From DASUFZ01 sp035541475 (GTDB lineage Bacteria > Myxococcota_A > UBA9160 > SMWR01), in NCBI GenBank assembly GCA_035541475.1, contig DATKND010000101.1, positions 1 through 64,000 on the forward strand: 64,000 nt of DNA. The letters are read 5' to 3'. Positions 42,983 through 51,764 of this stretch are shown piece after piece. Every line of letters begins with the position of its first letter. Within the stretch, counting starts at the first letter, position 1. The notes beneath the pieces were generated by a model that saw only the letters and a program-made list of their open reading frames with translations, made no database searches and was not told where the DNA came from. The position numbers were made by a program, and so were the translations under genes.

Positions 42983-43635
42983 GCACGCCGCAAGGTCCGG
43001 CGGACGCGCCGCCGCGCGGCGCGATCGGGCTGGTGCGCCACGGCGAGACCGAGTCGAACGCCGCGCGCATCCTGCAATGGCCCGACACGCCGCTCTCCGC
43101 GCGCGGGCTCGAGCAGTCGGAGCGCCTGGCGCGTCGGCTCGCGCGGCTGCCGATCGGGCGCATCGTCTCGAGCAACTACGCGCGCGCGCGCATGACCGCA
43201 GAATGTGTCGCGCGCGCGACCGGCGCGCCGCTCGAGCTCGATGCGGGCCTGCAGGAGCGGAACTTCGGCGATCTGCGCGGCACGCCCTACGCGCAGCTCG
43301 ACTGCGATCCCTTCGCGCCGGGCTACACGCCGCCCGGCGGCGAGAGCTGGGAGGATCTGCACGCGCGCGCCGACGCCGTGTGGGAGCGGCTCGCGCATCG
43401 GGCGCGCGAGACGCAAGGCCATCTCGTCGTCGTCACGCACGGTCTCGTCTGTCACTCGCTCGTCTCGCGGCGCTTCGAGCTCGGCGAGGGCGTCCGCGCG
43501 CCGGCGGGCTTCGCCAATACGGCGCTCAGCTGGATCGTGCCCGGACCGCCCTGGCGTGTCGCGCTCGCCAACTGCGTGGCGCACCTGGAAGACGCGAGCG
43601 ACGCGCGCGAGTCCGGCGCGGCACTTCGCGCCTGA
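42979..43635 (+). CDS. Histidine phosphatase (phosphoglycerate mutase-like)
   Basis: A 218-residue protein with the phospho-acceptor IGLVRHGETESN, SSNYARARMTAE, ERNFGDLRG and the second catalytic His in VVVTHGLVCHSLV. It belongs to the branch 1 acid phosphatase / GpmB-CobC group; the substrate cannot be told. The GTG start lies over the stop of the LEH-like gene. A 15-residue Pro-rich leader precedes the fold. Confidence 0.87.
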   Translation: MSTPQGPADAPPRGAIGLVRHGETESNAARILQWPDTPLSARGLEQSERLARRLARLPIGRIVSSNYARARMTAECVARATGAPLELDAGLQERNFGDLRGTPYAQLDCDPFAPGYTPPGGESWEDLHARADAVWERLAHRARETQGHLVVVTHGLVCHSLVSRRFELGEGVRAPAGFANTALSWIVPGPPWRVALANCVAHLEDASDARESGAALRA

Positions 43636-43647
43636 CCCGCGCTCGCG

Positions 43648-44010
43648 TCACTGTTTGTTGTTGGCGCCGCCGTCGCCGCCGCCGCCCGAGAAGCGGAAGC
43701 GCTTCTTGCCCGCGAGGTGCTGTGGAGTGATCACGTAGTCGCCCGTCAGGGCCTTGCTCTGCACCCGGTTCCAGACCTCGGTGTCCCCGCCCGTGACCGC
43801 GAAGCAGATCCCGCCGGCCACCAGGCCGATCAGCGCGTGCGTGAGCTTCAGCGGGGCCCAGACCATCGAGGCGATCGCGGCGCCGGCGCCGAGACCCCCT
43901 TCCTTGGCGATGTTCTCCGGCTTCTGTGCCGCGGCCGGAGCCGCGGACACGACGAGTGCGCAGGCGACGGCGAGGGCCAGCGCCCCGCGCCACCCGGAAC
44001 CGCGCTTCAC
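43648..44010 (-). CDS. Small exported or membrane protein of unknown function
   Basis: A 120-residue protein with a signal peptide (ALALAVACALVVSAAPAAAQ), one hydrophobic Gly-rich segment (HALIGLVAGGICFAVTGG), then DYVITPQHLAGKKRFRFSGG and a Gly-rich tail. Two GTG codons compete. The second (44008-44010) has a perfect AGGAGGTG six bases upstream, whereas the first (44017-44019) lies inside that Shine-Dalgarno, so I choose 44010. No family recognised. Confidence 0.7.
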   Translation of the reverse strand: MKRGSGWRGALALAVACALVVSAAPAAAQKPENIAKEGGLGAGAAIASMVWAPLKLTHALIGLVAGGICFAVTGGDTEVWNRVQSKALTGDYVITPQHLAGKKRFRFSGGGGDGGANNKQ

Positions 44011-44100
44011 GCGCTTCACCTCCTGGTGGGGGGAGGTCGGGTCTTCGGGGGGTGGGCGGTCGGATGCTAAGCGGTCGAAGTGACCTTCGGCAAGGCCACC

Positions 44101-45180
44101 CTAATCCGGGTATTCGATCTCGACGTCGTCCCCGACACAGCGCGACTGACAGGTCAGCACCCAGCCCTCGGCCAGCAGCTCGGGGGTCAGGCAGTCGTTC
44201 GCGGCCATGACCACCTTGCCCGACCGGAGCTTCGCCATGCAGCAGGAGCAGTACCCCTCCTCGCAGGAGAAGGGCGGATCGAGCCCGGCGCGCCGCGCGG
44301 CATGGAGCACGCGCTCGCCGGCCTCGTAGGGGACCTGGTGCTCCTTCCCATCGAGCACCAGGGTGATGCGGGACGGCGCACGCTCGCCCGCGGCCGGCGC
44401 CGACTCGGCCTGCGGCTCGTGATCCGGCGGCGAGATGAAGCGCTCGATGTGGATGCGCTCGCGCGCGACGCCCTGCTCGCGGAGGGCGTGCTCGACCGTG
44501 TCCATGAAGGCGGCCGGGCCACACAGATAGAAGTCGCTCGACAGCCGGTCTCGCGAGTGCAGGCCGACGTCCGCCGCGCCGAGGAAGCCGCGCTCGTCGT
44601 CGAGCGAGTGAACGATCTCGAGTCTTTCCGGATGGCGCGCGGCGAGCTCCGCCAGCTCCTTCGCGAAGATGATCGAGCGCGCGTCGCGGTTGGCGTAGAC
44701 GAGCCGCATGCGGCGGCGCGTCGCCGCGAGCGCCTGCTTGATCAGCGAGATGCAGGGCGTGATGCCGCTGCCGCCCGCGAAGAAGACGATCTCGCGCGCC
44801 GCGGCGGGATCGAGCACGAAGGCGCCCGCCGGCGGCACGACCATCAGCGCGCTGCCCGGCCGGACCCGGTCGTGCATCCAGTTCGAGATGCGGCCCTGGT
44901 CGACGCGCTTCACCGTCACCTTGTGCTCGCCCTCGACGTCCGGGCAGCTCGACAGCGAGTAGCTCCGCACGAGCACGCGCCCCTGGTAGGGGATCTTGAA
45001 GGTGAGGAACTGGCCCGACCGGTAGCGGTAGGTCGCGGACAAGGCGGGCGGGATCTCGAGCACGAGCGACACCGAATCGTGCGTCTCGGCGACGACGCGC
45101 GCGACGCGAAGCTCGTGGCAGGAGGCCGTCGCCTCGCGCCAGTGCTCGGCGCGGACACCTTCGGCGGAGGGATCGATCAT
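44101..45180 (-). CDS. Ferredoxin-NADP reductase with C-terminal 2Fe-2S domain (KshB/PaaE-like)
   Basis: A 359-residue protein in three domains: FAD-binding barrel (VRSYSLSSCP), NAD-binding (FFAGGSGITPCISL, YLCGPAAFMDTV) and a plant-type ferredoxin end (CEEGYCSCCMAKL, LTCQS; CX4CX2C plus a distant Cys). This is the layout of KshB, PaaE and HMP-type reductases that feed Rieske or di-iron oxygenases. Several Rieske oxygenases in the window lack a reductase. ATG 45178-45180. The upstream membrane protein gene ends 7 bases before. Confidence 0.9.
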   Translation of the reverse strand: MIDPSAEGVRAEHWREATASCHELRVARVVAETHDSVSLVLEIPPALSATYRYRSGQFLTFKIPYQGRVLVRSYSLSSCPDVEGEHKVTVKRVDQGRISNWMHDRVRPGSALMVVPPAGAFVLDPAAAREIVFFAGGSGITPCISLIKQALAATRRRMRLVYANRDARSIIFAKELAELAARHPERLEIVHSLDDERGFLGAADVGLHSRDRLSSDFYLCGPAAFMDTVEHALREQGVARERIHIERFISPPDHEPQAESAPAAGERAPSRITLVLDGKEHQVPYEAGERVLHAARRAGLDPPFSCEEGYCSCCMAKLRSGKVVMAANDCLTPELLAEGWVLTCQSRCVGDDVEIEYPD

Positions 45181-45187
45181 GCGGACG

Positions 45188-45805
45188 TCAGCCCGCGTGC
45201 ACGGGCGCGGGCGCCGCCGCGCTCGCACGGCGGGCGCGCCACGCGGCGATCCGCAGCGCGAGCGCGCCCCAGGCGGCGAGCGCGAGCGGCACGTAGCCTG
45301 GGTACTTCAGCGCCGAGAAGGTCCAGTTCTGCGCGAAGATGATCCAGAGTAGATACAAGCCCGCGCGGTGGAGGAGCTTCCAGCGCCGCGGCCCGAGCCA
45401 GCGCGCGCTGCGGTCGAAGGAGGTCGCGGTCATCGCGGCGAGCAGCACGTAGGAGAGGCCGCCGGCGTAGAGCGTCAGCGGCGAGACCGTGAATCCGTCG
45501 CCGAGCAGCAGCGCCAGCAGCGCGACGTCGCCGAGGTGAAGGAAGTGCGCGACGGCGAAGGAGACGCCGAGGTGTCGCCGGTTCCGCACCAGCCAGCGCG
45601 TGAAGGGCCCGGGCCAGAAGACGCGCGCGGGCCGCGCGGCGAAGACGAGCAGGAAGATCGCGAACGAGACGCGCACGGAGACGCGCACGAGCTCGCGCAG
45701 GCCCGGCTCGTCGGTGCCGGCCGACGCGAGCATCGCGAGCTGGAGCGCGACGAGCGCCGCGCTCGCGACGCCGACCAGCGGCCAGCCCTGCCACGGCTTC
45801 GACAT
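45188..45805 (-). CDS. Ferric-reductase-like membrane haem protein (MsrQ-like)
   Basis: A 205-residue protein with about six membrane spans. His residues in RRHLGVSFAVAHFLHLGD and WKLLHRAGLY are placed to bind haem, as in MsrQ and ferric-reductase-like membrane proteins. No MsrP is nearby. It lies 7 bases before the ferredoxin reductase gene, so an electron path between reductase and membrane haem is possible. ATG 45803-45805. The upstream SDR gene stops 11 bases earlier. Confidence 0.78.
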   Translation of the reverse strand: MSKPWQGWPLVGVASAALVALQLAMLASAGTDEPGLRELVRVSVRVSFAIFLLVFAARPARVFWPGPFTRWLVRNRRHLGVSFAVAHFLHLGDVALLALLLGDGFTVSPLTLYAGGLSYVLLAAMTATSFDRSARWLGPRRWKLLHRAGLYLLWIIFAQNWTFSALKYPGYVPLALAAWGALALRIAAWRARRASAAAPAPVHAG

Positions 45806-45816
45806 GGCGCGGCAGT

Positions 45817-46548
45817 CTAGCGATCCGCGCGCGTGCGCAGATCCATCACGGCGCCGCTCTCGACGTCGCCGCGGATCAGCGCCCACAGCTCCGTCGCGAC
45901 CTCGGACGCGTCGCGCAGCTCGCCGTCGCGGTGGAGCGCGCGGAAGCGCGGGGCCTCCGGGAAGTCGCGCTCGGAGGTCGCGCGGATCTCCTGCTGCATC
46001 GCGCTCTCGACCACGCCGGGCGCCACCGCGACGACGCGCACGCGACCGCCGCGCCGCCTCTGCTCGGCGCCGACCGTGCGCACCCACTGATCGACGGCGG
46101 CCTTGCCGGCGCAGTAGGCGCTCCAGCCCTCGTAGACGTTGCGCGCGGCGCCCGATGAGATGACGAGCAAGGTGCAGCGCGCGCGCGTCTCGCGCGCGGC
46201 GCGAAGGAACGCGTCGCCGAGCACTTGCGGCGCGGCGGAGTTCAGCAGCACCTGCCGCGCGTACGCGGCGGGATCGACCTCGCCGGCGAAGCCGATCGGA
46301 GTCAAGGTGCCGGCGCTGTGGACGAAGACGACGTCGCCGCCGGTGAATCCCTTCATCTCGCGGGCGAAGAGCTCGGCGACCGCGCGCCAGGACGAGGGAT
46401 CGGCGAGGTCGGCGCGGAAGTGCTCGAGACCGGGCGCGCCGCGGCGCGACACGTCGACGACGCGCGCGTCGGGCCACGGCACCGCGCGCGCGAGCGCCAG
46501 CCCGATCCCGCTCGACGCGCCGCTGATGAAGACGAGAGCGCCCGGCAT
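45817..46548 (-). CDS. Short-chain dehydrogenase
   Basis: A 243-residue SDR with FISGASSGIGLALA, FVHSAGTLTP, LLVISSGAARNVYEGWSAYC and AGKAAVDQW, so Ser and the YxxxK active site (YCAGK) are present. It resembles sepiapterin-reductase/benzil-reductase-like SDRs. ATG 46546-46548 gives a normal N-terminus. It is the first gene of a minus-strand group with the membrane haem protein and reductase, and is divergent from the thiolase. Confidence 0.82.
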   Translation of the reverse strand: MPGALVFISGASSGIGLALARAVPWPDARVVDVSRRGAPGLEHFRADLADPSSWRAVAELFAREMKGFTGGDVVFVHSAGTLTPIGFAGEVDPAAYARQVLLNSAAPQVLGDAFLRAARETRARCTLLVISSGAARNVYEGWSAYCAGKAAVDQWVRTVGAEQRRRGGRVRVVAVAPGVVESAMQQEIRATSERDFPEAPRFRALHRDGELRDASEVATELWALIRGDVESGAVMDLRTRADR

Positions 46549-46590
46549 CGCATCGCAGCGTAGCCCGCCCGCGGGAGCGCGCGGCGCCTC

Positions 46591-46599
46591 TGATATGCT
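46591..46599 (+). promoter_or_regulatory. Extended -10 promoter upstream of the thiolase operon
   Basis: TGATATGCT fits an extended -10 (TGnTATGCT) and lies 27 bases before the thiolase ATG, with GAAGGAGA as ribosome site at 46613-46620. It is the best promoter candidate for the plus-strand block that leads to the igr-like genes. Confidence 0.5.
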
Positions 46600-46625
46600 G
46601 CCCGCTCCTCTCGAAGGAGACGCGA

Positions 46626-47801
46626 ATGGGCGAGGCATTCATCGTCGGCGCGGTGCGGACCGCCGGCGGGCGGCGCGGCGGCAAGCTCTCGAAGTGGCAT
46701 CCGATCGACCTCGGCGCGCTCGTGCTCGACGAGCTGGTCGCGCGCACCGCGATCGACCCGAGCCTCGTCGAGGACGTGATCTTCGGCTGCGTCGATCAGG
46801 TCGGCGCGCAGTCGGCCAACATCGCGCGCAACTGTGTGCTCTCGACCCACACCTTGCCGGAGAGCGTTCCGGGCACGACGGTCGATCGGCAGTGCGGCTC
46901 GTCGCAGCAGGCGATCCACTTCGCGGCGCAGGCGGTGATGTCGGGCGTACACGACGTCGTGATCGCGGGCGGCGTCGAGCTGATGAGCCTGGTGCCGCTC
47001 GGCGGCAACGCGATCGCGGGTCACAAGGCCGGCATGGGGGCGCCCTACGGAAACGGCATGAAGCGGCGCTATCCGAGCGCGCGCTTCAACCAGTTCGCCG
47101 GCGCCGAGATGATCGCCGAGAAGTGGGGCTTCTCGCGCGAGGCGCTCGACCGCTTCGGGCTCGCGAGCCACGAGAAGGCGGCGCGCGCGACGCGCGACGG
47201 CCGCTTCGCGCGCGAGATCGTGCCGGTGGAGGTCGAGCTCGAGGGCGGCGCGACCGAGAAGTTCCAGGCGGACGAGGGCATCCGCGCCGACGCGAGCTAC
47301 GAGGCGATGGCGTCGCTGAAGACGCTCTCCGACAAGGGCCTGCTGACGGCCGGCACGTCGAGCCAGATCACCGACGGCGCCGCCGCGCTGCTCGTCGCGA
47401 ACGAGCGCGGGCTCGAGAAGCTCCGTGCGACGCCGCGCGCGCGCATCGCGGCGATGGCGCTCGCCGGCAGCGACCCGGTCATCATGCTGACCGCGCCGAT
47501 CCCGGCCACACAGAAGCTGCTCGCTCGCGCGGGCGTGAAGATCGGCGAGATCGACCGCTACGAGGTGAACGAGGCCTTCGCCTCGATCCCGCTGGCCTGG
47601 CTCGCCGACACCGGCGCGGATCCCGCGAAGCTGAACGTGAACGGCGGCGCGATCGCGCTCGGCCACCCGCTCGGCTGCACGGGGGTCAAGCTGATGACGA
47701 CCTTGCTCCACGAGCTCGAGCGCAGCGGCGGCCGCTTCGGCCTGCAAACGATGTGCGAGGGCGGTGGGCTCGCCAACGCCACCTTGATCGAGCGACTCTG
47801 A
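46626..47801 (+). CDS. Acetyl-CoA acyltransferase (thiolase)
   Basis: A 391-residue thiolase II-type enzyme. The nucleophile Cys is in TTVDRQCGSSQQAIHFAA, the His in NGGAIALGHPLGCTG, the second Cys in QTMCEGGGLANA, and NEAFAS is intact. It cleaves 3-ketoacyl-CoA. Its place upstream of an igr-like steroid block recalls FadA5, which sits beside the igr operon in mycobacteria; the exact substrate is inferred. AAGGAG supports the ATG. Confidence 0.88.
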   Translation: MGEAFIVGAVRTAGGRRGGKLSKWHPIDLGALVLDELVARTAIDPSLVEDVIFGCVDQVGAQSANIARNCVLSTHTLPESVPGTTVDRQCGSSQQAIHFAAQAVMSGVHDVVIAGGVELMSLVPLGGNAIAGHKAGMGAPYGNGMKRRYPSARFNQFAGAEMIAEKWGFSREALDRFGLASHEKAARATRDGRFAREIVPVEVELEGGATEKFQADEGIRADASYEAMASLKTLSDKGLLTAGTSSQITDGAAALLVANERGLEKLRATPRARIAAMALAGSDPVIMLTAPIPATQKLLARAGVKIGEIDRYEVNEAFASIPLAWLADTGADPAKLNVNGGAIALGHPLGCTGVKLMTTLLHELERSGGRFGLQTMCEGGGLANATLIERL

Positions 47802-47838
47802 CCCCGATGGTTCGCCGCGCGCCCGCGGAGAAGCCTGC

Positions 47839-49122
47839 GTGAAGTTCGGAATCTTCTACGAGCACCAGCTGCCCCGGCCCTGGCGCGAGGGCGACGAGCT
47901 GCGCCTCTTCCAGGAGGCGCTCGACCAGGTCGAGCTCGCCGACCGCCTCGGCATCGACTATGCGTGGGAGGTCGAGCACCACTTCCTCGAGGAGTACTCG
48001 CACTCCTCCGCGCCCGAGGTCTTCCTTGCGGCCTGCTCGCAGCGCACCAAGCGCATCCGGCTCGGCCACGGCATCGTGCTGATGCCGCCCGGCTACAACG
48101 CGCCGGCGCGCGTGGCCGAGCGCATCGCCACGCTCGACCTCGTCTCGCAGGGCCGCGTCGACTTCGGTACCGGCGAGTCGTCGTCGCTCGCGGAGCTCGG
48201 CGGCTTCGGCGTGGGGGTTGCCGACAAGCGCGAGATGTGGCGCGAGTGCGTCGAGCAGGTCGCCAACATGATGGTGATGGACCCGTACCCGGGCTACACC
48301 GGCAAGTACTTCTCGATGCCGTGCCGCAACGTGATCCCGAAGCCGGTGCAGAAGCCGCACCCGCCGCTGTGGGTCGCGTGCAGCAACCGCGACACGATCC
48401 ATCTCGCGGCGCGCCTCGGCATGGGCGCGCTGACCTTCGCCTTCGTCGACCCGACGGAGGCGCGCAAGTGGGTCTCGGAGTACTACGAGCTGATCCGCAC
48501 GGAGTGCGTGCCGATCGGCCACGCCGTCAACGCCAACATCGCGATGGTGACGGGCTTCTCCTGCCACGAGAACGAGGCCGAGGCGCGGCGCCGCGGCGAG
48601 GATGGCTTCCGCTTCTTCGGCTACGGGCTCGGGCACCACTACATCTTCGGGACGCACAAGCCGGGCCGCACCGACGTGTGGGCCAGCTTCGAGAAGGCGC
48701 GCGCGCTGCTGCCCGACGCGGGCGCGTCGCGCGGCATCGGCACGCCCGACCAGCTCCGCCAGCACCTCGAGAGCTTCGAGGAGGCGGGCGTCGACCAGGT
48801 GATCTTCATTCAACAGGGCGGTCGCAACCGGCACGAGCACATCTGCGAATCGCTCGAGCTCTTCGCCTCGCGCGTGCTGCCGGAGTTCCGCGCCCGCGCG
48901 GACTCGCGCGCGCGAAGGAAGGAAGAGGAGCTCGCGCCCGCGATCGAGAAGGCGCTCGCGCGCAAGAAGTGGATGCGCCCGCTCTCCGACGACGAGATCC
49001 CCGAGCTCGTCGCGCTCGGTCGCCAGGTCGCGCAGCAGACGCCCGAGCTCGCGGACAACACGGCGAGTCGCGCGAGCGGACTGCCCGTGCCGCTCGCGGA
49101 CCCGCTCGCCGGCTCGCGTTGA
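47839..49122 (+). CDS. LLM-class flavin-dependent oxidoreductase
   Basis: A 427-residue luciferase-like protein: MKFGIFYEHQLPRPW, WEVEHHFLEEYSHSSAPEVF, IVLMPPGYNAPARVAERIA and DFGTGESSSLAELGGFGV form the barrel start. It is longer than the family norm because of a charged C-terminal tail (residues 350-427). Similar proteins occur often in steroid and terpenoid degradation clusters. GTG at 47839, 37 bases after the thiolase stop, so it is probably in the same transcript. Confidence 0.87.
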   Translation: MKFGIFYEHQLPRPWREGDELRLFQEALDQVELADRLGIDYAWEVEHHFLEEYSHSSAPEVFLAACSQRTKRIRLGHGIVLMPPGYNAPARVAERIATLDLVSQGRVDFGTGESSSLAELGGFGVGVADKREMWRECVEQVANMMVMDPYPGYTGKYFSMPCRNVIPKPVQKPHPPLWVACSNRDTIHLAARLGMGALTFAFVDPTEARKWVSEYYELIRTECVPIGHAVNANIAMVTGFSCHENEAEARRRGEDGFRFFGYGLGHHYIFGTHKPGRTDVWASFEKARALLPDAGASRGIGTPDQLRQHLESFEEAGVDQVIFIQQGGRNRHEHICESLELFASRVLPEFRARADSRARRKEEELAPAIEKALARKKWMRPLSDDEIPELVALGRQVAQQTPELADNTASRASGLPVPLADPLAGSR

Positions 49123-49174
49123 GCGACTAAGATCCCGCCCCAGCGGACCCGGTCCGCACACCAGGGGGGTGGAG

Positions 49175-49486
49175 ATGATCCGCAAGCTCGCGATCACGGC
49201 GATCGCGCTCGCGTCCGTCGCGTGCATGACGGTCGGCGAGGACTTCGCCGTCGGGAAGGTCACGCACATCCAGATCGGCAAGACGACCGAGAAGGAAGTG
49301 CGGCAGATGTTCGGACAGCCGTGGCGCACCGGCCTCGAGGACGGCCAGCGCACGTGGACCTACGGCTACTACAAGTACAACCTCATCGGCGCCTCGCAGA
49401 CGCGCGACCTCGTGATCCGCTACGACGACAAGGGCGTCGTGCGCTCGTACACGTTCAACTCGACCTATCCCGAGGATGTCCAGTAG
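49175..49486 (+). CDS. BamE/SmpA-like lipoprotein
   Basis: A 103-residue lipoprotein with lipobox ASVAC (Cys about residue 17). The domain ITHIQIGKTTEKEV-like start, VRQMFGQPWRTGLEDGQRTW and YGYYKYNLIG follow the SmpA/OmlA (BamE) fold, in which xxGxTxxxVxxxxGxP is typical. It may be a small outer-membrane accessory lipoprotein rather than the true BamE. ATG 49175 is chosen over GTG 49169 because the AGGGGGGTGG run precedes it. Confidence 0.8.
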   Translation: MIRKLAITAIALASVACMTVGEDFAVGKVTHIQIGKTTEKEVRQMFGQPWRTGLEDGQRTWTYGYYKYNLIGASQTRDLVIRYDDKGVVRSYTFNSTYPEDVQ

Positions 49487-49540
49487 CAAGCCGCCGAAGG
49501 CGGCGCGCAGCGAGGCGAAGCCGAGCGAAGTTCAGAGAAG
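49484..49540 (+). repeat. Family B dispersed repeat
   Basis: Starts on the stop codon of the BamE-like gene (TAGCAAG). It has a hairpin GCCGCC-GAA-GGCGGC, the consensus core GCGCAGCGAGGCGAAGCCG, and the tail TTCAGAGAAGCGACCGGGT, shared with the copy at 34504-34552. It lies between the lipoprotein and the first igr-like gene. Confidence 0.75.
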
Positions 49541-49605
49541 CGACCGGGTTCGCGCGTAGAGCCTCGAAGCCGGGTATCTTTCGCGCCTTTCCGGCCGGGC
49601 CCCCC

Positions 49606-50781
49606 ATGCACATCGACCTCACCGACGAGCAGAAGACGCTCCAGACGGAGCTGCGCGCGTACTTCGCGAAGCTGGTGCCGCCCGAGGTGCGACGCCAGAT
49701 CAAGGGGCTCGAGACCGGACCGCTCCACAAGGAGCTGATCCGGCGCATGGGCAAGGACGGCTGGCTCGGCGTCGGCTGGCCGCGCGAGTACGGCGGTCAG
49801 GGCCGCACCGCGATCGAGCAGATGATCTGGTTCGAGGAGGCGCGCCGCGCGGGCGCGCCGGTGCCCTTCGTGACCTTGAACACGGTCGGCCCGACCCTGA
49901 TGGCGGCCGGCAGCGAGGCGCAGAAGCAGACCTTCCTGCGCGCCATCCTGGCCGGCGAGATCCACTTCGCGATCGGCTACTCGGAGCCCGCCGCCGGCAC
50001 CGACCTCGCCTCGCTGCAGACCTCCGCGGTGCGCGACGGCGATCACTACGTCGTCAACGGCACGAAGATCTTCACCAGCGGCGCCGACGCGGCCGACTAC
50101 GTCTGGCTCGCCTGCCGCACCGATCCGTCGGCGCCGAAGCACAAGGGCATCTCGATCCTGATCGTCGACACGAAGCTGCCGGGCTTCTCGTGGGCGCCGA
50201 TCCACGTGCTCGGCGACGGCCACACCAACATGACCTACTACGAGAACGTGCGCGTGCCCGCGAGCATGCGCGTCGGCGAGGAGAACCGCGGCTGGCAGCT
50301 CATCACGATGCAGCTGAACCACGAGCGCATCGGGCTCGCGGCCTTCAGCTCCTACGCGCACGAGCTCTTCGAGCGCGTGCTCGCCTTCGCGCGCGAGACG
50401 GCCTGCGAGACCGGCGCGCCGATCGCGTCGCTGCCGTGGGTGCAGAGCTGCCTCGGCGAGGCGTTCGCCAGGCTCGAGGCGCTCAAGGTGTTGAACTGGC
50501 GCATGGGCTGGTCGCTCGAGCGCGGCTCGCTCGAGCCGGCGTTCGCGTCGGGCGTGAAGGTCCACAGCACCGAGGCGCTGATCGAGGTCTACCGGCTGCT
50601 GCTCGAGGTGCTCGGGCTCCCCGGCAGCTTGAAGCAGGATTCGCCCGGCGCGCTGCTGCGCGGCGAGCTCGAGCGCGAGTGGCGCCATTGCCAGATCAAC
50701 ACCTTCGGCGGCGGCGTCAACGAGGTGCAGCGCGAGATCGTCGCGATGATGGGCCTCGGCCTGCCGCGCGCTCCACGTTAG
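49606..50781 (+). CDS. Acyl-CoA dehydrogenase, FadE28/ChsE1-like subunit
   Basis: A 391-residue ACAD with MHIDLTDEQKTLQTELRAYF, AIGYSEPAAGTDLASLQ, YVVNGTKIFTSGADAADYVW, HVLGDGHTNMTYYENVRVP and NTFGGGVNEVQREIVAMMGL. Length and motifs fit the first subunit of heterotetrameric steroid ACADs. It opens a five-gene block whose families match the mycobacterial igr operon, which removes the last three carbons of the steroid side chain. The gene name is by analogy only. The next gene starts 10 bases after the stop. Confidence 0.85.
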   Translation: MHIDLTDEQKTLQTELRAYFAKLVPPEVRRQIKGLETGPLHKELIRRMGKDGWLGVGWPREYGGQGRTAIEQMIWFEEARRAGAPVPFVTLNTVGPTLMAAGSEAQKQTFLRAILAGEIHFAIGYSEPAAGTDLASLQTSAVRDGDHYVVNGTKIFTSGADAADYVWLACRTDPSAPKHKGISILIVDTKLPGFSWAPIHVLGDGHTNMTYYENVRVPASMRVGEENRGWQLITMQLNHERIGLAAFSSYAHELFERVLAFARETACETGAPIASLPWVQSCLGEAFARLEALKVLNWRMGWSLERGSLEPAFASGVKVHSTEALIEVYRLLLEVLGLPGSLKQDSPGALLRGELEREWRHCQINTFGGGVNEVQREIVAMMGLGLPRAPR

Positions 50782-50791
50782 GCGAGGCCGC

Positions 50792-51763
50792 GTGACGCAG
50801 GACGAGCTCGCCCGGAAGCTGCGCGACGTGATCGGGATCGAGGCTCCGGCGTTCTTCGCGCGCGATCCCGTGAACCAGCCGATGATCCGCCACTGGTGCG
50901 ACGCGGTCGGCGACCGCAATCCCGTCTACACCGACGAGGAGTTCGCGGCGGCTTCGCGACACGGCGGCATCGTCGCGCCGCCGACGATGCTCCAGGCCTG
51001 GACCATGCCGGGCCTCGCGCCGCGGGCCGAGCTGCCGGGATACGACGGCGCGCACCCGCTGCGGCGCGTGATGGAGCTGCTCGACGGCGCCGGCTACACC
51101 TCGGTCGTCGCGACCAACTGCCGGCAGGAGTACCGGCGCTATCTGGTGCCGGGCGACGTGCTCTCCGTGACGACGCGCATCGAGTCTGTCTCCGAGGAGA
51201 AGCAGACCGCGCTCGGCGCCGGCCGCTTCGTCGACGAGCTGATGATCTACCGCGATCAGCGCGGCGAGGAGGTCGCGCGCATGACCTTCCGCATCTTGAA
51301 GTTCGCGCCGCGTGCCCAGGCGGTCGCGGCGGCGAAGCCGGCCGAGGCGTCGCGCGCGCGCCGACGGCCGCGCCCGAGCCGCTCGCGCGACAACGACTTC
51401 TTCTGGGAGGGCGTCGTGGCGCGCGAGCTCCGCATCCAGCGCTGCGCGCGCTGCAAGAAGCTGCGACACCCGCCGGGTCCGATGTGCCCGAGTTGTCACT
51501 CGCTCGAGTGGGACTTCGCGCGCGCGAGCGGGCGAGGGCGCCTCTTCTCCTACGTGGTCGCGCACCATCCGCCGATTCCGCCCTTCGAGTACCCGAACCT
51601 GATCGCGCTCGTCGAGCTCGAGGAGGGCACGCGGCTCGTCTCGAACCTCATCGGCGTCGCGCCCGAGAAGGCCGCGATCGGCATGCCGGTCGAGGTCGCG
51701 TTCACGCAGGTCGACCCGGAGCTGGTGCTGCCGCTGTTCCGACCCGCGCAGGTTGGGAACTAG
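50792..51763 (+). CDS. MaoC-like/DUF35 fusion, ChsH2-like
   Basis: A 323-residue protein. Residues 1-170 are a hotdog MaoC-type domain (VNQPMIRHWCDAVGDRNPVY), where the usual hydratase His after NP is Tyr, so this half is probably non-catalytic. Residues 190-320 are a DUF35 domain: zinc ribbon CARCKKLRHPPGPMCPSC plus an OB fold (RLFSYVVAHHPPIPPFEYPN). This matches ChsH2, which pairs with a catalytic ChsH1, while its DUF35 part binds the aldolase Ltp2. GTG start. Both partners lie downstream. Confidence 0.88.
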   Translation: MTQDELARKLRDVIGIEAPAFFARDPVNQPMIRHWCDAVGDRNPVYTDEEFAAASRHGGIVAPPTMLQAWTMPGLAPRAELPGYDGAHPLRRVMELLDGAGYTSVVATNCRQEYRRYLVPGDVLSVTTRIESVSEEKQTALGAGRFVDELMIYRDQRGEEVARMTFRILKFAPRAQAVAAAKPAEASRARRRPRPSRSRDNDFFWEGVVARELRIQRCARCKKLRHPPGPMCPSCHSLEWDFARASGRGRLFSYVVAHHPPIPPFEYPNLIALVELEEGTRLVSNLIGVAPEKAAIGMPVEVAFTQVDPELVLPLFRPAQVGN

Positions 51764-51764
51764 C

